Shown here piece by piece: positions 56,955 through 64,000 of a DNA stretch of 64,000 nucleotides. The DNA is from Chryseobacterium sp. CH25 (GTDB taxonomy: Bacteria; Bacteroidota; Bacteroidia; Flavobacteriales; Weeksellaceae). Each line of letters starts with the position of its first letter. Within the stretch, counting starts at the first letter, position 1. A program made the position numbers and the translations under genes. Location: assembly GCF_004119455.1 (NCBI RefSeq), contig NZ_NRQT01000012.1, positions 1 to 64,000 on the forward strand, written 5' to 3'. The notes under the pieces are model-generated. The model had not been told where the DNA came from, searched no databases, and saw nothing but the letters and a program-made list of their open reading frames with translations.

Positions 56955-59321
56955 ATGAAGCGTATATTTTTCCTGACCTCTTTACTTTCTTCTTTAGCAT
57001 TGGCAGCCTGTCCGATTACTTTAATGGTTAAGAACATTAAAAATTATAATCATGATGATGTGTATGTGGTGATTAATGGCGAAAAGAAGAAGGTTTCAAA
57101 ACAGGGAACTGTTGATTTTGCTGAGGTATCGGATGGTCTAGTGAAGGTTTCTGTAATGTATCATAATAAAGTTATTTATAATGATACATTAGATATCAAC
57201 TGTCAGATGAGTCAGAAGTATGAAATCGCAATTTCAGATGCAAACCGTATTGATGAGGTTTATATCAGAGGTAAAAAGAAGCTCGAGAAGCTTAAAGAAA
57301 CTCCGTTAAGTGTTAAAATTGTTGATATGCAGGCGGTAAAAAGCCAGGCCAACAATATAGGAGAGATACTGAATATGGCAACTGGAGTCAAGCTTCGTAC
57401 AGAAGGAGGTGTTGGTTCAGGATTTCAGGTTAATCTTGGGGGGCTACAGGGAAAAGCAGTCAGAATTTTCAGGGATGGAGTCCCTATTGAATTTTACGGA
57501 CATAGCTTTAACCCGAATGTTTTATCTCCCAATATGCTGGACAGGGTAGATGTGTACAAAGGGGTAATGCCTATTTCTCTGGCATCAGATGCTTTAGGAG
57601 GCGGAATTAACTTTATCTCAAAACCCATACAGAAAGACAACCTTGAAATCTCCAATGAGATTGCATCATTCAGTACTTATAAATCTCATCTTAATGCAGT
57701 ATTTACAGGGAAAAAAGACAGCTTATTTTATATAGGAACCCAGGCGAGCTACGTATTTTCCAAAAACAATTATAAAATTCTGGGAGATGTTATAGATCCG
57801 GAAACGGCCAATCTTAAAAAAGTGGAAGCGAAAAGATTTCACGACGATACGGAAGCTTCTTATATGGAAGTCTACACCGGTGTAAGGAATAAAAGCTGGG
57901 CCAATGATTTTAGAGTTGGATTTATCTACTCTCATTTCTATAAGGAGATTCAAAATGATCTTGAAATGAGAAAACCTTACGGAGAGGCTTTTGCCAAGGA
58001 AAACAATGTGACAGGTTATCTTCAGTATAAAAAGATGTTTTTTGATAATCGTCTTAAGCTGGATTTGATGACTGCTTTTGCCAGATATAACAATTCTTTT
58101 GTAGACATCAGCAAGCGCAGATACAATTGGCTGGGAGAATATACTTTCAGTAATGAAAACAGTGCTGGTGAGATCAATAAAGGGAATGATATGAAGATGA
58201 ACTACAACATGTTCCATACAAGGCTGAATGCTGCATTCCGGATTAATAATAATCACAGCCTGGAATTTGGAAATATGTATTTCTATCAACGAAGAAAAGG
58301 AAGTGATCCCTATGGAGCAATCAATATAAATGGAGAAGATGTTCTTAAAGTTCCGGCCATTTACAATAAAAATATTGCGGCTTTGGGACTGGTTTCTCAT
58401 TGGCTTGACCGTAAGGTGGAAACAGTACTTGGTGTAAAGAATTATTTCTTCAGCTCTAAAGGATATACTACGGATAAATACAATTTCACATGGGGGTCCG
58501 ACAGAAATAAGAATGCAACCGGATATATGGCAGGAATAAGTTATAAACCTAAAAACTTTATCCTAAAATTATCCTATGAAAAAGCAGTACGTCTTCCCGA
58601 TGAAACTGAAATTTTCGGAGATGGAATCTTAATCAAAGAAAATCTGGATCTTGAACCTGAAAAAAGTGATAACGTCAATGTTGTTCTGGATTATACTTCA
58701 TCAAATTATAAACTGAATACAAGTTTAAATCTTTTCTACAGAAACGTCAAAAACACCATATTCATGATACCGGATAATCCTTACGGAAGGTATCAGAACT
58801 ATTATGACAACCAAATTTTCGGACTGGAATATGAGATCAACTACCAGCCTATAAAAAATCTTCAGACAGGATTCAATTTTACCTATCAGGATATAAGGCT
58901 TAAAAACTTATCAGGTTCTGAAACCATCTGGGAAGATGCCAGACAACCGAATATCCCTTATTTATTCGGAAACCATTATCTGAGACTGAATTTTTCAGAT
59001 ATTCTGAAAATGAAGGATAAAGTAGAGCTGTACTATAACATTAATTATGTACACCGTTTCTTACTGTATCCTGTACCCAAAAATCTTGAACCTGGATTAT
59101 TTTCCAAAGCCACTATTGCTTCCAGTGATCTTCTGATCCCGAATGACGGAAGACTGGGAATGGTGGATGTAGGCGTGGGAATAACCTATTTCCTGGCAGA
59201 TCCTAAACTGGCTATTAATTTTAGCGTAAATAATCTTACGAATGAGAGGCTTTACGATAATTATAACGCACAGAAGCCAACAAGATCTTATCATTTGAAA
59301 TTAACGTATACAATTTTTTAA
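56955..59321 (+). CDS. TonB-dependent siderophore receptor
   Basis: A 788-residue outer membrane receptor. Signal peptide MKRIFFLTSLLSSLALAA, then a short N-terminal beta domain (about 20-95). The TonB box region and plug follow: DEVYIRGKKKLEKLKETPLS, then GVGSGFQVNLGGLQGKAVRI and GVMPISLASDALGGGINFIS. A 22-strand barrel of about 570 residues ends with FSVNNLTNERLYDNYN and SYHLKLTYTIF (terminal Phe). It should import the ferric siderophore using TonB energy. It lies 1 nt behind the hydroxylase gene and 10 nt before a DUF4374 lipoprotein, which is expected to help capture the ligand. Confidence 0.93.
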   Translation: MKRIFFLTSLLSSLALAACPITLMVKNIKNYNHDDVYVVINGEKKKVSKQGTVDFAEVSDGLVKVSVMYHNKVIYNDTLDINCQMSQKYEIAISDANRIDEVYIRGKKKLEKLKETPLSVKIVDMQAVKSQANNIGEILNMATGVKLRTEGGVGSGFQVNLGGLQGKAVRIFRDGVPIEFYGHSFNPNVLSPNMLDRVDVYKGVMPISLASDALGGGINFISKPIQKDNLEISNEIASFSTYKSHLNAVFTGKKDSLFYIGTQASYVFSKNNYKILGDVIDPETANLKKVEAKRFHDDTEASYMEVYTGVRNKSWANDFRVGFIYSHFYKEIQNDLEMRKPYGEAFAKENNVTGYLQYKKMFFDNRLKLDLMTAFARYNNSFVDISKRRYNWLGEYTFSNENSAGEINKGNDMKMNYNMFHTRLNAAFRINNNHSLEFGNMYFYQRRKGSDPYGAININGEDVLKVPAIYNKNIAALGLVSHWLDRKVETVLGVKNYFFSSKGYTTDKYNFTWGSDRNKNATGYMAGISYKPKNFILKLSYEKAVRLPDETEIFGDGILIKENLDLEPEKSDNVNVVLDYTSSNYKLNTSLNLFYRNVKNTIFMIPDNPYGRYQNYYDNQIFGLEYEINYQPIKNLQTGFNFTYQDIRLKNLSGSETIWEDARQPNIPYLFGNHYLRLNFSDILKMKDKVELYYNINYVHRFLLYPVPKNLEPGLFSKATIASSDLLIPNDGRLGMVDVGVGITYFLADPKLAINFSVNNLTNERLYDNYNAQKPTRSYHLKLTYTIF

Positions 59322-59331
59322 TATTATAATC

Positions 59332-60615
59332 ATGAGAAAATCAAAACCGATTTCAATCATTTTATCTGCATTAAGCCTTTTGCTTTTTACTCATTGCAGC
59401 AGCGATGACAACATGGAACAGCAAAAGACTCAACCCACTACACAAACTAAAGACAGCTGGATTATCTATAACAGTACAGCAGGATGGGGTGGAAATATTT
59501 ACTCATTCTCAGAACTTCCTCAGGGAGAACTTTCATTAGCTGATAAAAAACCTTTCTATCAGATTGCTTATTCTGCAGGTGGAAAAGCTTTTGGTGAAAA
59601 TATATACAGATTGGGTGGTGCAGCCTCTTCAGAAGAAGGTTTCTCTAAACTTACAGCAGATAATGCTGGAAATATATCTTCAAAAGGTTTCATTGCTACT
59701 CAAAATAATGGTTTTGAACCTAATTATCTTGTGGTAAGTGATACTGAAGGATATTATTGGGATGGTTCAAGAGGAATGCTTAAACTTCAGACCTTTAATC
59801 CGGGAACCATGCAGCGTACAGGAGAAATTGATCTTTCTTCATTAGCTCAGACTATTGATCCTGCTGTACTTGAACCGGGAGAAACAGCTTATCAGGCTGC
59901 TGGACAGTTAATTTTAATCAAGAGAGATGATAAATTATATCTTGACTTACAAATTGGTAAAAAAGGAACGAACTGGCAGATAAAACCTGTAGTAAAAGAA
60001 GTGGCGGTTGCTGTATATAACCTGACTACGAAAAAAGTGGAAAATGTTACAAAATATCCTAATGCTACAAACCTTGGGCTTTTCACTGATCATGTTTTAT
60101 GGAGTATTGATGAGGTAACTAAAGATATTTATATGGTAGCAACATCTGATATGAAAGCGCAGGAAGCAGCTTATTCATCTAAGATTCTTAGAATAAAGAA
60201 TGGGCAGACTACCTTTGATTCTACCTTTGAAATTGATATGAAAAATTATGTTCAACCAGCTGAGTTTAACAGAATATTTGCTCATAATAATAAAATCTAT
60301 ACTACAATTCCTTCAACAGGTGCATCTTATTACAGTGGTGGACATGGAGTAGGTTATAGAAATGACATCTGGTTCTGGAACGAAATTGATGTTCAGACCA
60401 AGAAAGCTGTAAAACTGGATATTCCTGTGGATAACTTCTATAACTATCAGAACCCATTCTTATATAAAAACAGAATCTATTTTATGTCTAATAATAAGGC
60501 GGATAACTTTTCAGGGTTAAGTTCTTATGATCCGGTTTCTAAAAACACAAAAGTTGAGTTTAAGCTTAAAGGAAGCGGAAGATTAATGGGTGTGAATATC
60601 ATCTCCAAAAAATAA
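59332..60615 (+). CDS. DUF4374 domain lipoprotein (XusB-like siderophore-binding protein)
   Basis: A 427-residue surface lipoprotein. The signal MRKSKPISIILSALSLLLFT ends with HCSSDD, where the Cys would be lipidated and the acidic residues behind it fit the surface export signal of Bacteroidota lipoproteins. The DUF4374 propeller follows: SWIIYNSTAGWGGNIYSFSE, GFEPNYLVVSDTEGYYWDGS, HVLWSIDEVTKDIYMVATSD, RNDIWFWNEIDVQTKKAV. In Bacteroides thetaiotaomicron the DUF4374 protein XusB binds foreign siderophores with the XusA receptor (from memory). Last gene of the operon, followed by a terminator. Ligand inferred only. Confidence 0.85.
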   Translation: MRKSKPISIILSALSLLLFTHCSSDDNMEQQKTQPTTQTKDSWIIYNSTAGWGGNIYSFSELPQGELSLADKKPFYQIAYSAGGKAFGENIYRLGGAASSEEGFSKLTADNAGNISSKGFIATQNNGFEPNYLVVSDTEGYYWDGSRGMLKLQTFNPGTMQRTGEIDLSSLAQTIDPAVLEPGETAYQAAGQLILIKRDDKLYLDLQIGKKGTNWQIKPVVKEVAVAVYNLTTKKVENVTKYPNATNLGLFTDHVLWSIDEVTKDIYMVATSDMKAQEAAYSSKILRIKNGQTTFDSTFEIDMKNYVQPAEFNRIFAHNNKIYTTIPSTGASYYSGGHGVGYRNDIWFWNEIDVQTKKAVKLDIPVDNFYNYQNPFLYKNRIYFMSNNKADNFSGLSSYDPVSKNTKVEFKLKGSGRLMGVNIISKK

Positions 60616-60657
60616 TTTCTTTTTTGTTAGTACAATAAGATCATTTGATTTAATGAC

Positions 60658-60687
60658 AGCCGGGAGAATTTTCTTCCGGTTTTTTTG
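60658..60687 (+). terminator. Terminator of the siderophore operon
   Basis: GCCGGGAGAA pairs with TTCTTCCGGT (one mismatch), then seven T. Confidence 0.8.
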
Positions 60688-60700
60688 TGGATTGAAGTCA

Positions 60701-60822
60701 GGAAGCTGGAAGTTATCGTAAACAAAATGATTACACTTTAGTCTAAAAAACAGATTAAGTTTAAAGTAACTTCCCTTTATTATAAGCCTAATAGTACTTT
60801 TAGCCTCTCTCTTCCAGCTTCC
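60701..60822. repeat. Intergenic element with GGAAGCTGGAAG inverted ends, copy 2
   Basis: GGAAGCTGGAAG (60701-60712) and CTTCCAGCTTCC (60811-60822) are perfect 12-nt inverted ends. The 19-nt word shared with 53647 lies inside. Confidence 0.65.
60724..60742. repeat. 19-nt direct repeat, right copy
   Basis: AAAATGATTACACTTTAGT, identical to 53647-53665, sits inside the inverted-end element just downstream of the siderophore operon. Confidence 0.7.
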
Positions 60823-60868
60823 AGCCATATAAATCATAATTTTTCTCCTCTAAACACATGTTATTTAC

Positions 60869-60876
60869 TAAATTTG
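60869..60876 (+). promoter_or_regulatory. Candidate -7 box for the serine hydrolase gene
   Basis: TAAATTTG matches TAnnTTTG exactly, 17 nt before the ATG at 60894. It lies inside the longer open frame. Confidence 0.55.
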
Positions 60877-60893
60877 GGAAAATTAATAAAATA

Positions 60894-62438
60894 ATGAAGC
60901 AGAAGTTTTCTCTTTTTGTTTTTCTTTTAACCGTTGGGTTGGCCAATGCACAGGTTGAAGAGAAGAAACTGGATGATCTGATCCAAAATACCCTGAAAAC
61001 CTTTGACGTTCCCGGAATGTCCGTAGGAATTGTAAAAGATGGAAAAGTGACCTATTCTAAAGGATTTGGAGTGCGTTCTCTTACTTCCAAACAACCAATG
61101 GATGATAATACTCTGGTAGGAATTGCTTCCAACTCCAAAGGATTCACCTGTGTGGCATTAGCCATTCTTGCAGATGAAGGAAAACTGAACTGGGATGATA
61201 AAGTTTCAAAGTACATCCCGGAATTCCAGATGTATGATCCTTATGTTTCTCAAAACGTAACCATCAAGGATTTGATTACCCACAGAGCCGGATTAGGTTT
61301 GGGGCAGGGAGACCTGATGTTTTTCCCGGAAGGCGGTAATTTAACAGTTAATGATATTGTTCACAACGTAAGATATCTGAAACCTGAAAATCCTTTCAGA
61401 ACCACTTTAGATTACAACAATATCATGTTCATCGTTGCTGGGGAAGTTATTCACAGAATTTCCGGACTAAGTTGGGCAGAATTTATCGAACAGAGAATTA
61501 TGAAACCGGTAGGGATGACTTCAAGTTTTGGAAGTTATAACAGAGCTAAGGCTACAACCAATAAAATTGATGCTCACGCTCCTGTAGATGGAAAAGCAAT
61601 TGCCGTTCCACATGATTGGAACGAAACCGGAAATGCAGCCGGGGGAATCATGAGTAATATTAAAGACATGACGACATGGGCAGAATGTTTATTGAACAAT
61701 TTTACCACTAAAGATGGTAAAAAATTAGTTTCAGATAAAAATGTACAACAGCTTTGGAGCCTACAGATTTCGGATAAAGTAGCTGCTAAAAACCCTTACG
61801 ACACAAGTTTCTACGGATATGGTCTAGGTTGGTTCTTAAGCGATGTGAAAGGACACAAACAAGTACAACATACAGGCGGATTGATTGGTACTGTAACCCA
61901 GTTTACATTAATCCCCGATCTGAAATTAGGAATTGTGGTATTAACAAATCAACAGTCTGGAGCAGCCTTCAATACTATTACGAATACGGTTAAGGATTCT
62001 TATCTTGGAGTAGCAGACAGAAACTGGCTGAAAACGTATGGAGACAGAATGACAAAAGTGAATGCCAACTTCGATAAACAAAAGAAAGAAGCTTTCGCAA
62101 AGTCTGATGCCTTCAAAAAAGAAAAAGCACTGCAGCCAAAAGCAGAACAGTTTACAGGAACATATAATGATGTTTGGTTTGGTGATGTAGATATTGCTCA
62201 GCAAGGAAATACTTACAGGGTTTCATGTAAAAATTCACCAAGATTAAAAGGCGAATTGCTGCCATATTCCAATAATTCATTCATCATTAAATGGGATGAC
62301 AGAAGCTATGATGCGGATGCCTATATTATTTTTGATTATGATGAAACAGGAAAAGCGCAGTCTGCAAAATTAAAAGCCATTTCAGATGTTACGGATTTCA
62401 GCTTCGATTTTGATGACCTGGATCTGAAGAGAAAATAA
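60894..62438 (+). CDS. Serine hydrolase, class C beta-lactamase-like, with DUF3471 tail
   Basis: A 514-residue exported hydrolase. The frame is open from 60858, but a -7 box lies in that extension, so the ATG at 60894 is used, giving signal peptide MKQKFSLFVFLLTVGLANAQ. The beta-lactamase fold shows SNSKGFTC (SxxK nucleophile motif), LDYNNIMF (YxN) and HTGGLIG (HTG, in place of KTG). A C-terminal DUF3471 beta domain follows (EQFTGTYNDVWFGDVDIAQQ). Such proteins are often D-amino peptidases or esterases; beta-lactamase activity cannot be assumed. It is a lone gene with a terminator. Confidence 0.9.
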   Translation: MKQKFSLFVFLLTVGLANAQVEEKKLDDLIQNTLKTFDVPGMSVGIVKDGKVTYSKGFGVRSLTSKQPMDDNTLVGIASNSKGFTCVALAILADEGKLNWDDKVSKYIPEFQMYDPYVSQNVTIKDLITHRAGLGLGQGDLMFFPEGGNLTVNDIVHNVRYLKPENPFRTTLDYNNIMFIVAGEVIHRISGLSWAEFIEQRIMKPVGMTSSFGSYNRAKATTNKIDAHAPVDGKAIAVPHDWNETGNAAGGIMSNIKDMTTWAECLLNNFTTKDGKKLVSDKNVQQLWSLQISDKVAAKNPYDTSFYGYGLGWFLSDVKGHKQVQHTGGLIGTVTQFTLIPDLKLGIVVLTNQQSGAAFNTITNTVKDSYLGVADRNWLKTYGDRMTKVNANFDKQKKEAFAKSDAFKKEKALQPKAEQFTGTYNDVWFGDVDIAQQGNTYRVSCKNSPRLKGELLPYSNNSFIIKWDDRSYDADAYIIFDYDETGKAQSAKLKAISDVTDFSFDFDDLDLKRK

Positions 62439-62463
62439 GAAACAAATTAGTAATAACATATAG

Positions 62464-62492
62464 AAAGAACGGACTTGGATCCGTTCTTTTTT
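62464..62492 (+). terminator. Terminator of the serine hydrolase gene
   Basis: AAAGAACGGA pairs with TCCGTTCTTT around CTTGGA, then T run. Confidence 0.9.
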
Positions 62493-62500
62493 ATTTTATT

Positions 62501-62573
62501 CTCGCAGATTTAGGAGATAATGCAGATTTTCAAAATACTCATGATTCTTAAACGAATAAGATCTGCGTGAGCT
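62501..62573. repeat. CTCGCAGATTT-type intergenic repeat
   Basis: TCTCGCAGATTTAGGAGATA and TGCAGATTTTCAAAATACTC, ending in AAGATCTGCGTGAGC, make an inverted pair of GCAGATTT / AAGATCTGC words also seen at 29570-29610 and 49020-49130. Confidence 0.45.
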
Positions 62574-62626
62574 ATTAACCACCCCGTCAAAAAAATATTT
62601 TTGCCACCCCTCTAAGGGAAGGGAAT
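62574..62626 (-). repeat. Dispersed double-hairpin repeat, copy 3
   Basis: Read on the minus strand: CCCTTCC-CTT-AGAGGGG hairpin with one mismatch, then GGCAAAAATA...TTTTTTTGAC, then GGGGTGGTT. It is opposite in orientation to copies 1 and 2. Confidence 0.75.
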
Positions 62627-62651
62627 ATGAGGTTTGTAAAATAAAATAAGT

Positions 62652-63544
62652 TTATTGGAGCAGGTTGAGGTCCTGTTCTGTACGGACAAGCTCTGAATTG
62701 AGATGATGCTTTTCAAAGAACCCTTTTAATTCAAGTAACCTCTTTTTGTTGTTATAAGGAATACTGGAGTTGAGTTTTCTCTGGCAGAGTGAGCAGGCTC
62801 TTGCATAATGAAAATCAGTTTCAGAAAGAGTATTGGTTCCGTTCATTACACAATTGGCATTAAGACAATGAGTGATTCCAAACATATGCCCGATTTCATG
62901 AGAGCTGATCTTCATCAGTCTTAAGGTACTTTCATTAAAATTAGAATCTGTTAAATGTCCATTTGCAAATCTGTACATTGAAGTTACTCCAACGCCGTTT
63001 TCATAGGATGCCAATCCAAAAACATAGTTCCATTCAGGTATTGGGTAAAGGTCTCTTTCTGTAATTCCCATGAGCACTACGGCATCTTTTGGTTTTCTTT
63101 TGATTAAAAAACTATCCAATACATAACCTGCCCATAGCTGTTCCTGCCCATCTTTGAAAATTCTTTTTACTTTTTTAGGGAAAATACTGTTGGGCAAAGT
63201 AGGTAATATTTTCGTTTCCAGCTGAAAATATATTTTTAAATAGTCTTTTGTAAACTCAATTTCCTTTTGCTGAAGGGCATTGAAATCTCCAATAGGCTGC
63301 AGATAAATAGTGTTTTTACCAGGCTGTGGTTTTATCTTTTTTGATTTTTGAAAATCTTCAAACTGTTGAAATTTTTCATCATGATGATACCTCCAGCTTC
63401 CGGGTTTTGGAGTGGCAGATAATTTTATATCGTTGATAGCTATTGTTTCAAAATAAGTTTTCTCTTTTTTCTGACATGAAAAAAGAAGAGAAAGACGATG
63501 GCATAAAGAAAAGTCTGGAGAAGGCTATATTTTCCCTGGCTCAT
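62652..63544 (-). pseudogene. amzA: Archaemetzincin-type zinc protease lipoprotein, 5' frame broken at a short T run
   Basis: The catalytic part is intact: HEIGHMFGITHC gives the three zinc His and extra Cys, then CVMNGTN and CSLCQRK, the archaemetzincin pattern with a second structural zinc site. It is open from a TTG at 63197, but the same frame runs on upstream to about 63500 as SCQKKEKTYFETIAIND, NTIYLQPIGDFNALQQKEIE and so on, which is clearly coding. The expected lipoprotein signal lies in another frame (MSQGKYSLLQTFLYAIVFLF from 63544). Seven T instead of six (63479-63484) would join them at FLFFFSC. The restored protein has about 297 residues. Its start overlaps the end of sixA by 20 nt. 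Confidence 0.75.
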
Positions 63545-64000
63545 AAAAGAACAGAAGTTTCTTTCTGGCACCGTCAAATTCGGACCAGGAATCACAGTCT
63601 ACTTCAAAACCGGCTACTCCACAGGTTGGAAAATGGAAAATATCTTCCGAAATGGAATTGGCAAAATTGGAGATTCCATTGTTATGGGAGAAAAGGGCAA
63701 CCGTACTCAGGTTGTCATCCAGATCATAAATTACAGATTCAAAATTTCTTTCCGAAGGATTGTATAATTTTTCATTTGTAGTGCAATCCAGCTGATAAGC
63801 CTGATTAAAAATTTTACACGTATTTAAAGCACGCACTGCAGGGCTTGATACAAAATAATCAATAGAAATATTATTGTTTTTAAGGAATCTGGACATGTTC
63901 ATAGCATCTTCCAAACCTTTGTCTGCCAAAGGTCTGTCAAAATCATCCGTTTCTTCCGGCCAGTCGCTTTTCGCATGTCTTACGAGGATGAGTCTCTTCA
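63525..64000 (-). CDS. sixA: SixA/histidine phosphatase family protein (start cut at window edge)
   Basis: The frame continues to the last base of the window, where KRLILVRHAKSDWPEETDDF is read; only the first base of the probable ATG is missing. Restored length is 158 residues. RHAKSDW carries the catalytic His (RHG-like motif), DYFVSSPAVRALNTCKIFN the SSPA-R motif, and FSHNNGISNFANSI the second catalytic His. The family removes phosphate from His or small phospho-compounds; E. coli SixA acts on phosphohistidine proteins. It lies 20 nt overlapping with the archaemetzincin gene downstream. Confidence 0.88.
   Translation of the reverse strand, partial: KRLILVRHAKSDWPEETDDFDRPLADKGLEDAMNMSRFLKNNNISIDYFVSSPAVRALNTCKIFNQAYQLDCTTNEKLYNPSERNFESVIYDLDDNLSTVALFSHNNGISNFANSISEDIFHFPTCGVAGFEVDCDSWSEFDGARKKLLFFYEPGKI

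Noticed and set aside
57723-58400. 225-codon minus-strand frame
   Set aside because: It lies wholly opposite the TonB receptor barrel, has no start context or recognisable motif, and reads as the antisense of strand-rich codons.
60894-62438. True beta-lactamase (resistance gene)
   Set aside because: It has SxxK, YxN and HTG motifs but a DUF3471 tail and HTG in place of KTG, which fits the broad serine hydrolase/peptidase group; resistance is not supported.

Overview
The window comes from a Bacteroidota genome, almost certainly Chryseobacterium or a close Flavobacteriales relative. The evidence is AT-rich DNA, type IX secretion (T9SS) genes and a T9SS type A sorting tail, and -7 boxes of the form TAnnTTTG ahead of many genes. 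Gene content and order also fit the genus (lemA-TPM-TPM, DUF3822-rsmD, PASTA-rluD, a double-glycine cysteine-rich peptide). No phage, CRISPR array, tRNA or insertion sequence was seen. The left edge is the end of a 5S rRNA, so an rRNA operon lies just outside.

Layout. 1-3.4 kb: 5S tail, an orphan leader peptide, an acyl-CoA carboxylase beta subunit, a candidate structured small RNA (2796-2904) and a GNAT enzyme. 3.6-9.3 kb: a frameshifted DMT permease, then a PorV2-like/secreted protein pair and a 956-residue T9SS cargo with ELWxxDGT repeats. 9.7-18 kb: uvrC, hutH, a GNAT, a subtilisin-like lipoprotein, DOPA dioxygenase and YceI. 18-26 kb: a DPP-IV-type peptidase, a luciferase-like oxidoreductase and sbcDC. 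26-37 kb: small proteins, a SlyD-like FKBP, YchJ, M3 peptidase, a head-GIN lipoprotein (frameshifted), a Kef-type antiporter with its quinone-reductase-like partner, and lemA-TPM-TPM. 37-45 kb: folA, a TRIC-type channel, a dead four-helix-bundle gene bracketed by heptamer arrays, coaD, ddl, PASTA protein, rluD and a PorP/SprF protein. 45-53.6 kb: hemW, a DUF4139 protein (frameshifted), murI, a nitroreductase/HxlR pair, rsmD (frameshifted), DUF3822, Smr, a YfcE-like phosphoesterase and two small secreted proteins. 54-60.6 kb: a hydroxamate siderophore biosynthesis and uptake operon. 60.9-64 kb: a serine hydrolase, archaemetzincin (5' frameshift) and sixA running off the edge.

How genes work together. 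The siderophore operon combines an N-acyltransferase fused to a synthetase-like region, a lysine/ornithine N-hydroxylase, a TonB-dependent receptor and a DUF4374 (XusB-like) lipoprotein, so synthesis and recapture appear to be one unit. PorV2, PorP/SprF and the sorting-tail cargo belong to gliding/T9SS biology. KefB/C-like plus KefF/G-like and LemA plus two TPM proteins are functional pairs by family knowledge.

Most unusual points: (1) a compact RNA with two hairpins whose loops are perfectly complementary over 7 nt; (2) five reading frames each broken by one missing base in an A/T homopolymer, which looks systematic; (3) a four-helix-bundle (S23/IVS family) gene killed by one nonsense codon and bracketed by inverted heptamer arrays, with a solo array of the same heptamer beside the 5S gene; (4) several dispersed hairpin repeats with compensatory changes between copies.
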